Positions 15,970 to 22,837 of a stretch of 35,875 nt of DNA are shown here, piece after piece (within the stretch, counting starts at the first letter, position 1; each line of letters opens with the position of its first letter). Source of the stretch: an uncultured Anaeroplasmataceae bacterium. GTDB lineage: Bacteria > Bacillota_I > Bacilli_A > Acholeplasmatales > Anaeroplasmataceae. The notes below the pieces were generated by a model, which was not told the origin of the DNA, did no database searches, and saw nothing but the letters and a program-made list of their open reading frames with translations. The translations under genes were made by a program, and so were the position numbers. The DNA is taken from positions 1-35,875 of the forward strand of contig CAKQEA010000020.1 of assembly GCA_934229785.1 (NCBI GenBank). The letters run 5' to 3'.

Positions 15970-15998
15970 ATTATATGTCAAAAGTATAAAAATAGCAA
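15970..15998 (-). promoter_or_regulatory. Minus-strand promoter of the antisense RNA
   Basis: Read on the minus strand: TTGCTA (15998-15993), 17-base spacer, perfect TATAAT (15975-15970). No minus-strand ORF follows it. Confidence 0.6.
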
Positions 15999-16039
15999 TT
16001 GATTTTGCCTATAATTTATACATAATGTATAGTGAAGAC

Positions 16040-16370
16040 ATTGTATTAAAACAGAAATTTGAGAAAAATCAAACAATCTTTACATTTAAAATTATGTTTA
16101 TTTTAGAACTTTAGAAAGCTAAAAAAATAGTGTGAAAATACAAGAGTTTTGGCTTTTCTTTTATATATAATTGTTATATAATGAGTTTGAATTTAATAGA
16201 AATGGTGCTATTTTAAACTACGTATGTGAGGTGATGTTTATGATGGAATCCATAAGATTCCTCACTGTGTTTTGTGGGTTACTTATAATGCCAAGCTTTA
16301 TAGCTAGAGTTTAAGTATAGCAATTTCAATATTTAGAATTGTTAAATACATTTTAACAAAATTAAAAAAA
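16040..16370 (+). repeat. Direct repeat, copy B (decayed small-peptide locus)
   Basis: Second copy of the 330-base unit. It keeps the upstream hairpin, the TATAAT at 16177-16182, GGTGCTA, GAGGTGATGTTTATGAT and most of the peptide sequence, but not the GGAGG of the peptide ORF nor the antisense RNA gene. Where copy A continues into the antisense region, copy B continues into unrelated sequence. Confidence 0.8.
16240..16368 (+). pseudogene. Frameshifted copy of the 28-residue amphipathic peptide
   Basis: The peptide ATG at 16288 reads MPSFIARV and then stops at 16312-16314, because one T is missing relative to copy A (GTTTTAAG there, GTTTAAG here). Restoring it gives LSIAISIFRIVKYILTKLKK, clearly homologous. 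The leader ORF from 16240 has become in-frame with it, ending at the same stop (24 codons). The upstream Shine-Dalgarno of the peptide is degraded to GTGGG. Confidence 0.65.
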
Positions 16371-16657
16371 GGAGATGGTTTCATTATAAATTCAAATAGT
16401 AATGACAGAGCAGTTGAAATATTAAAAGCATTTAAATGCAGTAGTGATGAGCTTTTAAAAAGTGATGATGAATTTTTAGGGAACTAGGTCAAAGAATTAT
16501 AGAATTTAATGCTGATGAAAAAAGAAGCGAAGAGGCATTAAAATTAGAATGGGAACAAAAGCTTGCTTATATAAAAATATTAAAAGAAAATGGTGCTAGC
16601 TTGGAAGAAATTTCTAAGGCTACTGATTTAGATATAGATTTTATTAAGAAGCTATAA
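16371..16657 (+). pseudogene. Remnant of a helical protein tail, perhaps Rpn/PD-(D/E)XK transposase family
   Basis: Two overlapping open frames without a usable start. The first reads DRAVEILKAFKCSSDELLKS-DDEFLGN and stops at 16485-16487; shifting frame at 16484 continues as LGQRIIEFNADEKRSEEA, then LEWEQKLAYIKILKENGAS and LEEISKATDLDIDFIKKL with a stop at 16655-16657. The charged helix followed by an L-x-EISK-TGL-like helix-turn-helix resembles the tail of PD-(D/E)XK nuclease-family transposases. No N-terminal nuclease core is present. The family call is weak; that it is a broken gene is well supported. Confidence 0.45.
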
Positions 16658-16681
16658 TTAAAAAAATTGAGGTTTAAGTTT

Positions 16682-16882
16682 ATGAAGAATTTTTCACAAT
16701 GTTTGTTATGCATGTATGCCTTTGGAAGAACATGTAAAAAAAATAATAAGGTAATTGATGATAGTATCTACAATAATGAGATTAAGTGTGATGAATTTAA
16801 ATCACTTAATGATTGCCAAAGTGATATTGATGATTCATGCTGTAGTGAAAATATTAGATATAAACAAAGCTTAAAACAATAA
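16682..16882 (+). CDS. Small Cys-rich protein, unknown function
   Basis: 66 residues from ATG 16682, eight bases after TTGAGGT; a TTG at 16667 is within that ribosome site and is rejected. The N-terminus has C-x-x-C at 7 and 10 (SQCLLCMYAFGRTC), Cys18, and then single Cys in IKCDEF and NDC, ending with a CC pair. The layout CxxC-x(7)-C-x(n)-KCDEFK suggests a small metal-binding site or disulfide-free zinc knuckle. No signal peptide is seen. The GNAT gene follows after 14 bases with the same ribosome site sequence, so the two form an operon. Function unknown. Confidence 0.65.
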   Translation: MKNFSQCLLCMYAFGRTCKKNNKVIDDSIYNNEIKCDEFKSLNDCQSDIDDSCCSENIRYKQSLKQ

Positions 16883-16896
16883 AAATTGAGGTTTTT

Positions 16897-17334
16897 ATGG
16901 AAATAGTAATTAAACATTACACGAAGTTAAGTGTAGATGAGTTATATACAGTATTGCAAGCAAGAAGTGATGTTTTTGTTATTGAGCAAAAATGTATATA
17001 TCGTGATTTGGATGATAAGGATAAAAATGCTTATCATGTTATGGTATTTGATAATGGTAAGCTTTGTGCTTATTGTAGAGTTTTAGATAGAGGTGTAATC
17101 TATGATGATGTTTGCATTAGTAGAGTTATCACTTTAGTTAGGAAAAAGGGATATGGTAAAATATTAATAGATAGTGCTATATCTATTGCAAAAGAAAAAT
17201 ATAATGCTAATTGTATTATTATTGGTGCCCAAGTTCAAGCGAAGGGATTCTATCAAAAATGTGGTTTTAAAGAATATGGAGATATTTTTTTAGAAGATGG
17301 TATTGATCATATTCATATGAAGATGATTTTATAA
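16897..17334 (+). CDS. ElaA-type GNAT N-acetyltransferase
   Basis: 145 residues. The ElaA pattern is clear: ELYTVLQARSDVFVIEQKC-Y-DLDDKD-NAYHV at the N-terminus (short motif VFVIEQKCIYRDLD), AYCRVLDRG, ISRVITLVRKKGYGKILI as the acetyl-CoA binding turn with KKGYGK, and FYQKCGFKEYGDIF-EDGIDHIHMKM at the end. The substrate is not known for the family. The preceding gene encodes the Cys-rich small protein; whether that protein is a partner or substrate is open. Confidence 0.9.
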   Translation: MEIVIKHYTKLSVDELYTVLQARSDVFVIEQKCIYRDLDDKDKNAYHVMVFDNGKLCAYCRVLDRGVIYDDVCISRVITLVRKKGYGKILIDSAISIAKEKYNANCIIIGAQVQAKGFYQKCGFKEYGDIFLEDGIDHIHMKMIL

Positions 17335-17372
17335 TTAAATTGTTGTTTATACATTATTTTTATTTTCTTTTC

Positions 17373-17400
17373 TTGCATTAAAAAAAAATAGAGTTATAAT
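17373..17400 (+). promoter_or_regulatory. Promoter of the pantothenate uptake operon
   Basis: TTGCAT (17373-17378), 16-base spacer, perfect TATAAT (17395-17400). Confidence 0.65.
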
Positions 17401-17417
17401 ATTAGACGTGCTTATGG

Positions 17418-17434
17418 GGACCTAGAAATAGGCC
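17418..17434 (+). promoter_or_regulatory. GAAA-capped hairpin with bulged A in the panT leader
   Basis: GG-A-CCTA (17418-17424), tetraloop GAAA (17425-17428), TAGG-CC (17429-17434). It forms nearly the whole structured part of a roughly 50-base leader. It is not followed by a T run, so it is not a terminator; a small regulatory element is possible, not shown. Confidence 0.4.
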
Positions 17435-17456
17435 TAAAAAGAAAGGAAAAATTTAT

Positions 17457-18128
17457 ATGAACAAAAATAGTTTACAAATTAAGAGATTAGTAGGCTTAGC
17501 AACTCTTGCAGCAATTGTTATTGCACTACAATTAATCTCAAATTACATTACATTCCCTGGTGGAATTAGTATTACTTTAGCACTTATCCCTGTAGCAATG
17601 GGAGCTATTCTATATGGCCCTGTAGCTGGTTTTATTTTAGGTGCTATTCTAGGAGTTATAGTTATTACAGCTCCATCAACTTTATCATTTTTTATGCCAG
17701 TTAATCCTGTGGCAACAATATTTGTCTGCATTTTGAAAACTGGACTTGCAGGACTTGCTTCAGGCTTTTTGTTTAAAGGTATTAATGCAATTAAAACAAA
17801 GAATACTAAAGCTTCAATTACTAAATTTAGTATTGCAATTATTGCTGCAGCTTTAGTTGTTCCTGTTATTAACACAGGCTTATTTATTATATTTGCTGGA
17901 ATTTTCTTCCAAAGCGTGTATGGAGCAACTGGTGCTGGTAATGGTATTGCTGCAGTATTTGCCGCAGTAATGACTACAAATTTCTTACTAGAATTCTTAC
18001 TTACAACATTCTTATCACCAGCTTTAGCCTTCTTAATTAAGGTTTTAACAAGAAATTATGATTTAGGCTTTAACATTAAATTAGATTTTAATGAAGATGC
18101 TGATAATAATGAATTAGATATTTTATAA
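17457..18128 (+). CDS. panT: Pantothenate ECF transporter S-component
   Basis: A membrane-embedded substrate-binding subunit working with a shared ECF energising module. 223 residues, about six membrane segments; the N-terminal pattern RLVGLATLAAIVIALQLI, ITLALIPVAMGAILYGPVAGFILGAILG and the PV-PVATIFVCILKTGLAGLASGF stretch are typical of S-components (short motif LIPVAMGAILYGPVAGF). The substrate is assigned from context: pantothenate kinase coaX starts 11 bases after its stop. Uptake followed by phosphorylation would trap pantothenate. No known riboswitch is recognised upstream. Confidence 0.82.
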   Translation: MNKNSLQIKRLVGLATLAAIVIALQLISNYITFPGGISITLALIPVAMGAILYGPVAGFILGAILGVIVITAPSTLSFFMPVNPVATIFVCILKTGLAGLASGFLFKGINAIKTKNTKASITKFSIAIIAAALVVPVINTGLFIIFAGIFFQSVYGATGAGNGIAAVFAAVMTTNFLLEFLLTTFLSPALAFLIKVLTRNYDLGFNIKLDFNEDADNNELDIL

Positions 18129-18139
18129 AGAGGTATTTT

Positions 18140-18886
18140 ATGGTTTTATTAGTAGATGTTGGAAATTCTAATATTGTATTTGGCTTTGCAGATGAAAACA
18201 AAATATTGACTTCATTTAGATTGAAAACACTTATTGATAAAACATCTGATGAATATTATATTTTGATTAAAACAATGCTTGAGCAATATAAGATAACAGA
18301 TGTTATTATTTCATCTGTTGTTCCTATCATTACAAGTGCTTTTAATAAATTATTTAAAAAGTATTATAATATTAATTCAAAAATAATTGGTCCTGGGATT
18401 AAAACAGGTGTTCAATTAAAGGTTGATGATCCTAAAACTGTTGGTGCTGATATGATTTGTGATACAGCAGGTGCGATGAGTCTTTATAATGAAGCAATCA
18501 TTATTGATTTAGGTACAGCAACTAAATATATTTATGTTAAAAATAATACTTTTTTTGGATGTAGTATAGCTCCAGGAGTAGCCATAAGCATGAAGGCATT
18601 GGTTTCAAATGCCGCCCTACTTCCTGCAATTGAGCTTACATGTCCTAAAAGGGTTATTGGAACTAACACAATTACTTGTATGCAGTCAGGTGTCATTTTT
18701 GGTGCTGCAAGTCAGGTTGATGGTATGGTTCGTAGAATAAAAAGAGAAATTGGACGTGATGATATCCCTGTTATTGCAACAGGAGGTTTATCTTCATTAA
18801 TTGTTCCTCTTTGTATGGAAAGAATTGAACATCATGAAAATTTAACTTTAGATGGACTATTAGATATTTACAATAGAAATAAATAG
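18140..18886 (+). CDS. coaX: Type III pantothenate kinase
   Basis: Phosphorylates pantothenate, the first step of CoA synthesis. 248 residues of the ASKHA fold: LLVDVGNSNIVFG is the first phosphate loop, VISSVVP and GPGIKTG follow, DDPKTVGADMICDTAGA carries the pantothenate-binding region, IIDLGTATK the second phosphate loop, and PVIATGGLSSL the adenosine loop. Length fits the family. It forms an operon with the S-component gene and ends at a terminator at 18893. Confidence 0.96.
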   Translation: MVLLVDVGNSNIVFGFADENKILTSFRLKTLIDKTSDEYYILIKTMLEQYKITDVIISSVVPIITSAFNKLFKKYYNINSKIIGPGIKTGVQLKVDDPKTVGADMICDTAGAMSLYNEAIIIDLGTATKYIYVKNNTFFGCSIAPGVAISMKALVSNAALLPAIELTCPKRVIGTNTITCMQSGVIFGAASQVDGMVRRIKREIGRDDIPVIATGGLSSLIVPLCMERIEHHENLTLDGLLDIYNRNK

Positions 18887-18892
18887 TTTTTA

Positions 18893-18914
18893 GGTAGCTT
18901 TATGGCTACCTTTT
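18893..18914 (+). terminator. Terminator of the panT-coaX operon
   Basis: GGTAGC (18893-18898) pairs with GCTACC (18905-18910), then TTTT. An in-frame ATG of the next ORF (18902) lies in the hairpin loop, which argues against using it as start. Confidence 0.8.
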
Positions 18915-18946
18915 GTTCTATTAACTCTAATAATATAGGTGATTAT

Positions 18947-19912
18947 ATGATTTTATTAATTGTTGGTATTATTTTAATTTTACTGGTAATTATAATGGCT
19001 ATTACAATAATTATTCATAATAAGGTGTTTGGTAAAAGATATACTGCTAATCCTTTAGTTAAAGGATTTTCTATTGCTGATTTTAATTTAAATATAGATA
19101 ATATATCTTTTGCTTGTGGTCATGATACTTTAAGAGGAAATTTGTATTCATATGATGATTATGATTTAGATAAAATTGTGATTTTTTGTCATGGAATGGG
19201 CTGTGATCATATTTCCTATATTCAAGATATTGAATATTTATGTAGAAATAAATTTTTAGTTTTAGGCTTTGACTATATTGGCTCATCTCTATCAGATGGT
19301 AAAAGTATAAAAGGTCTTGCTAGCAGCTTAAAATGTTGCGATTATGCAGTTAGATTTGTTAAGAAAAAATTTCCTGGAAAAAATATTTATGTGGTTGGTC
19401 ACTCATGGGGAGCCTTTGCTTGTTTAAATGTAATTAAATATCATAAGGACATTAAAGGAGTTGTTGCTCTTGCACCTTTTATTAGCGTATATAGCTGTCT
19501 ACATGAATATCTTCCTAAAAAGCTATGGTTTTTTATTCCATTTTCTATGATAATTGAATTTTCTAAATTTGGTAGTTATACATTTGCAAATTCAATTAAT
19601 TCTTTAAAAAAATATAAAAATAAATGCTTAATTTTAGCATCAAGTAATGATCCAAGTATTTCATATAACAAAAATACCTTTAAAATTAAAAAAGAATGTC
19701 CAAATTTAAATTATCTTATTTTAGATGATAGATTTCATAATCCGGAATATACTCATGAGGCTTCTTTAAAATTATTAAATTATGTTACGGATGTTAAAAG
19801 AATAAAAAAAGAAGATTATGTATCTTATATGAATAGTATTAATTTTAAAGAACTTGGTGAGCTTGATTACAATATTATGGATAAAATAGTTGAATTTATT
19901 AATAATAATTAA
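18947..19912 (+). CDS. Membrane-anchored alpha/beta hydrolase
   Basis: 321 residues from ATG 18947, which follows AGGTGAT; the upstream ATG at 18902 is inside the coaX terminator. An N-terminal hydrophobic segment (about 1-22) anchors a hydrolase domain. Visible are the oxyanion HG in IFCHGMG, the nucleophile elbow GHSWG, an acid in SSNDPSI, and a catalytic His in DDRFHNPEYT. The layout resembles serine aminopeptidase/monoacylglycerol-lipase-like hydrolases in the Hydrolase_4 group. The substrate is not known; the anchor suggests lipids or cell-surface substrates, but orientation was not determined. Confidence 0.88.
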   Translation: MILLIVGIILILLVIIMAITIIIHNKVFGKRYTANPLVKGFSIADFNLNIDNISFACGHDTLRGNLYSYDDYDLDKIVIFCHGMGCDHISYIQDIEYLCRNKFLVLGFDYIGSSLSDGKSIKGLASSLKCCDYAVRFVKKKFPGKNIYVVGHSWGAFACLNVIKYHKDIKGVVALAPFISVYSCLHEYLPKKLWFFIPFSMIIEFSKFGSYTFANSINSLKKYKNKCLILASSNDPSISYNKNTFKIKKECPNLNYLILDDRFHNPEYTHEASLKLLNYVTDVKRIKKEDYVSYMNSINFKELGELDYNIMDKIVEFINNN

Positions 19913-19963
19913 TTTTATAGTGATTTAAATTATGTGATTTTGATGTAAATTGAAATATTATTT

Positions 19964-19993
19964 AAAAAGAGAGTGAATGCTCTCTTTTTTTAT
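19964..19993 (+). terminator. Terminator after the hydrolase gene
   Basis: AAAAAGAGAG (19964-19973) pairs with CTCTCTTTTT (19980-19989) around TGAATG, then more T. Confidence 0.9.
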
Positions 19994-20001
19994 GTTATAA
20001 T
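19973..20001 (+). promoter_or_regulatory. Possible promoter of the relQ operon
   Basis: Perfect TATAAT (19996-20001), with GTGAAT (19973-19978) 17 bases upstream, inside the loop of the preceding terminator. Confidence 0.45.
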
Positions 20002-20024
20002 TATACTGATTAGGTGTGATTTAA

Positions 20025-20726
20025 ATGATTTTACAAAAAACAGAAAGAATTAATAAAAATAGACTTGATTCTTTGCAAAATTATTATAACTTAGATGATA
20101 ATACTAAAGAAATGCTTAATAAATATTTAAGTGTTGAGAGTGATTATAGATATGCCTTAAGAGAAATGTCAGCAAAACTTGAAAATTTAGATGACTATTG
20201 TCAAGCCAACTTTGATCATAATCCAATTCATCATATTGAATCGAGAATTAAAACATTAGATTCAATACTTGAAAAAATGGAAAGAAGAGGCTTGGAAAAG
20301 AATTTTGATAATTTAAAAAAATATATTTATGATATTGCAGGTATTAGAGTAATTTGTAATTATATTAATGATATATATCAAATTATTAATTTGTTGAAAA
20401 AGCAAAAGGATTTAAAGATTTATCTTGAAAAGGATTATTTAGTTAATCCTAAGGAAAGTGGATATCGTAGTTTTCATGTTGTTTTTTATATTGAAATATA
20501 TAAAGAAAATGAAGCTGTTGAGGTTCCTGTTGAAATTCAATTTAGAACAATTGCAATGGATATGTGGGCAACATTAGAGCATGAATTAAGATATAAAAGT
20601 AAAAATCATTTATCTGAAGAGGATAAAAGAACATTAAGACAGGCCTCTGATGATATTTATAATATTGATTTAAAAATGCAAAGGGTTTATATTCATATGA
20701 AATGTGGAGATGATGATGATGATTAA
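20025..20726 (+). CDS. relQ: Small alarmone synthetase (GTP pyrophosphokinase), RelQ-like
   Basis: Synthesises (p)ppGpp from ATP and GDP/GTP; lacks the hydrolase and regulatory domains of long RelA/SpoT proteins. 233 residues. Synthetase motifs: RIKTLDSILEKM, YDIAGIRVIC, SGYRSFHVVFY (GTP-binding region), and VEIQFRTIAMDMWATLEHELRYK (catalytic Glu in EIQFRT). Residues before about 60 and after about 195 form flanking helices as in RelQ. The C-terminus ends in five Asp, encoded by a GATGAT repeat that also contains the starts of the next gene, so translation is coupled. Confidence 0.93.
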   Translation: MILQKTERINKNRLDSLQNYYNLDDNTKEMLNKYLSVESDYRYALREMSAKLENLDDYCQANFDHNPIHHIESRIKTLDSILEKMERRGLEKNFDNLKKYIYDIAGIRVICNYINDIYQIINLLKKQKDLKIYLEKDYLVNPKESGYRSFHVVFYIEIYKENEAVEVPVEIQFRTIAMDMWATLEHELRYKSKNHLSEEDKRTLRQASDDIYNIDLKMQRVYIHMKCGDDDDD

Positions 20727-21528
20727 TTTTGAAGAAATGGAAGCTAAATATAAAAAAATGGGTGTTGAAACACCTAAAAAGGAAATGATTAAAACTTTAG
20801 AGCAAATTGAAGGTATTAGAAAAGCTGGTGTAATTAATAATAAGGTTTTAGATGAAGTAGCAAGTAGAATTCATGTTGGTATGTCAACTGAAGAAATTAA
20901 TACTATTGTTCATAATAAAACAATTGAGCTTGGTGGTATTCCTGCACCACTTAATTATGAGGGATTTCCTAAAAGTGTCTGCACATCTATAAATGATGCT
21001 GTATGTCATGGTATTCCAAGCGAAAAGGATATATTAAAAAATGGTGATATTATCAACGTTGATTGTACAACTATTTATAATGGCTATTATGCAGATGCTT
21101 CAAGAATGTTTTGTATTGGAGATTGTTCAAAAACTGCATTAGATTTAGTTAAGGTTACTAAAGAATCTTTGGATTTAGCAGTTAAGAGCCTACATCCATA
21201 TTCAAGACTTAGAGATATTGGTTATGTGATTGAAAAATATGTTAAGGCTCATGGTTATAGTGTTGTTCATGAAATTGGTGGTCATGGTGTTGGTATTGAT
21301 TTCCATGAGGATCCATTTGTTTATCATTATGGTAAAAAAGGTACAGGTATGGTTTTGTTTCCATGTATGGTATTTACAATTGAGCCAATGGTTAATGAGG
21401 GTACAAGACATGTATTTTTAGATGCTTCAAATGATTGGACAATATATACTGATGATGGAGGCTTATCTGCTCAATTTGAATATACAGTATTAATCACTGA
21501 AGATGGCGTTGAAATTTTAGCAAGCTAA
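20716..21528 (+). CDS. map: Type I methionine aminopeptidase
   Basis: Removes the initiator Met. About 270 residues. The five metal ligands of the family are visible: Asp in IINVDCT, Asp in YYADASRMF, His in HEIGGHGVG, Glu in FTIEPMV and Glu in QFEYTV. HGIP also contains the conserved active-site His. A short N-terminal extension precedes the catalytic core. Four in-frame ATGs (20710-20719) overlap the end of relQ; 20716 is best spaced from GGAG (20706-20709). Confidence 0.93.
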   Translation: MMINFEEMEAKYKKMGVETPKKEMIKTLEQIEGIRKAGVINNKVLDEVASRIHVGMSTEEINTIVHNKTIELGGIPAPLNYEGFPKSVCTSINDAVCHGIPSEKDILKNGDIINVDCTTIYNGYYADASRMFCIGDCSKTALDLVKVTKESLDLAVKSLHPYSRLRDIGYVIEKYVKAHGYSVVHEIGGHGVGIDFHEDPFVYHYGKKGTGMVLFPCMVFTIEPMVNEGTRHVFLDASNDWTIYTDDGGLSAQFEYTVLITEDGVEILAS

Positions 21529-21559
21529 CATTTAAATCTAGATAATAAAGGATGATTTT

Positions 21560-22837
21560 ATGTTTGATTTACCACAGTCTGTTTTGAAGGCCATTGATAT
21601 CTTAGAAAGCAATCAATATGAAGTATATATTGTTGGTGGAGCGGTTAGAGATTACATTTTAAATAGAATTCCTCATGATTATGATTTAGTGACTAATGCA
21701 AAAATTGATGAGCTATCTGATATATTTAAAGGATATAAAATTGTTAAATATAAAAAAGGATTTACTATTGGTGTTGTAATTGAACATTTTTATATTGAAA
21801 TATCTTCATTTGTAGGTAATAGTATATATGAAGATTTAGAAAATAGAGATTTTACTATTAATGCTTTAGCTTATAGAAATGATAAAATTATAGATTTATT
21901 TAATTCTAAAAATGATATTTTAAATAAAACAATTAAGGCAGTAGCTGATATTAGTAAGGATATTCAAAGTGATCCATTAAGAATGCTTAGGGCAATAAGA
22001 TTTAAGGCAGTGTTAGGTTTTGAAATTGATGATAATTTAAATTCATATATCCATACAAATTATAAGCTTCTAAGGTTGATTAACAAAGAAAGAATTAAAG
22101 ATGAGCTTAACGAAATACTTGTTATAGAAAAACCATCTAAAATATTAAGAGAATTTAGTGATGTTTTTTCCTATATAATTCCTAATATTAAGGATATGAT
22201 CGGATTTAATCAAAATACAAGGTGGCATAATCTTGATGTGTTTGAGCATACATTGAAGGTAGTAGATAATTGTAAGCCTGATTTAGTTTTAAGGCTAGCT
22301 GCTTTATTTCATGATATAGGTAAGCCCTATTGCTATAGTGTTGATGAATTGGGAAATGGTCATTTTTATGGACACTATTTAAAATCAAAGGAAATATGTG
22401 AGTCATGGCTTAATGAATATAAGTACTCTAAAATAATGATTAATAGAATTTTGAAGCTTGTGTATTTTCATGATCGTGTAATTGAAGATAATGATAAATC
22501 TATATTAGCTTTTTTACGAGATTTTAATAAAAATGATTTAGATTTATATTTTTCTTTAAGAAAAGCAGATATAATTGGGCAAAATCCATCTTTATTATAT
22601 AGAATTAATGATATGGTGGAAATTGAAAAGAGATGCTATAATTTAGCTAATAGTAATATTCCTTTTAAGGTATCTGATTTAAAAATAAAAGGTAATACTA
22701 TTATAAGTTATGGCTTTAATAATGAAGAAGTTAATAATTTACTTAATGAAATACTTGATTTAGTTATTTCTGGTGATTTAATTAATGATAAGTATGAATT
22801 AAAAAAATATGTAGAGGAAAAGAGTAGAAGCAAATGA
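21560..22837 (+). CDS. cca: CCA tRNA nucleotidyltransferase with HD domain
   Basis: Adds or repairs the 3' CCA end of tRNAs. 425 residues. GGAVRDYILNR and HDYDLVTNA are the class II nucleotidyltransferase active site; ENRDFTINALAYR and DPLRMLRAIRF follow as the B and C motifs. The HD domain HTLKVVDNC...RLAALFHDIGKP (short motif LFHDIGKPYC) is in the middle of the protein and may give phosphatase/phosphodiesterase activity. The one tRNA in this window encodes its own CCA, so repair may be its main use here. Starts after AGGATGA, 31 bases after map. Confidence 0.92.
   Translation: MFDLPQSVLKAIDILESNQYEVYIVGGAVRDYILNRIPHDYDLVTNAKIDELSDIFKGYKIVKYKKGFTIGVVIEHFYIEISSFVGNSIYEDLENRDFTINALAYRNDKIIDLFNSKNDILNKTIKAVADISKDIQSDPLRMLRAIRFKAVLGFEIDDNLNSYIHTNYKLLRLINKERIKDELNEILVIEKPSKILREFSDVFSYIIPNIKDMIGFNQNTRWHNLDVFEHTLKVVDNCKPDLVLRLAALFHDIGKPYCYSVDELGNGHFYGHYLKSKEICESWLNEYKYSKIMINRILKLVYFHDRVIEDNDKSILAFLRDFNKNDLDLYFSLRKADIIGQNPSLLYRINDMVEIEKRCYNLANSNIPFKVSDLKIKGNTIISYGFNNEEVNNLLNEILDLVISGDLINDKYELKKYVEEKSRSK

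Noticed and set aside
15841..16040. CRISPR array or phage attachment site in the repeat region
   Set aside because: Only two copies of a long unit with decay between them exist; there are no short regular repeats with spacers, and no integrase is nearby.
16667..16681. TTG start for the Cys-rich protein
   Set aside because: The TTG is the first part of TTGAGGT, the ribosome site; the same sequence serves the next gene.
17543..17875. Antisense ORF in panT
   Set aside because: It is a shadow of the membrane protein gene, without a ribosome site or recognisable product.
18902..18946. Longer N-terminus for the alpha/beta hydrolase
   Set aside because: Its ATG lies in the loop of the coaX terminator and has no ribosome site, while AGGTGAT precedes the ATG at 18947, which starts directly with a membrane segment.
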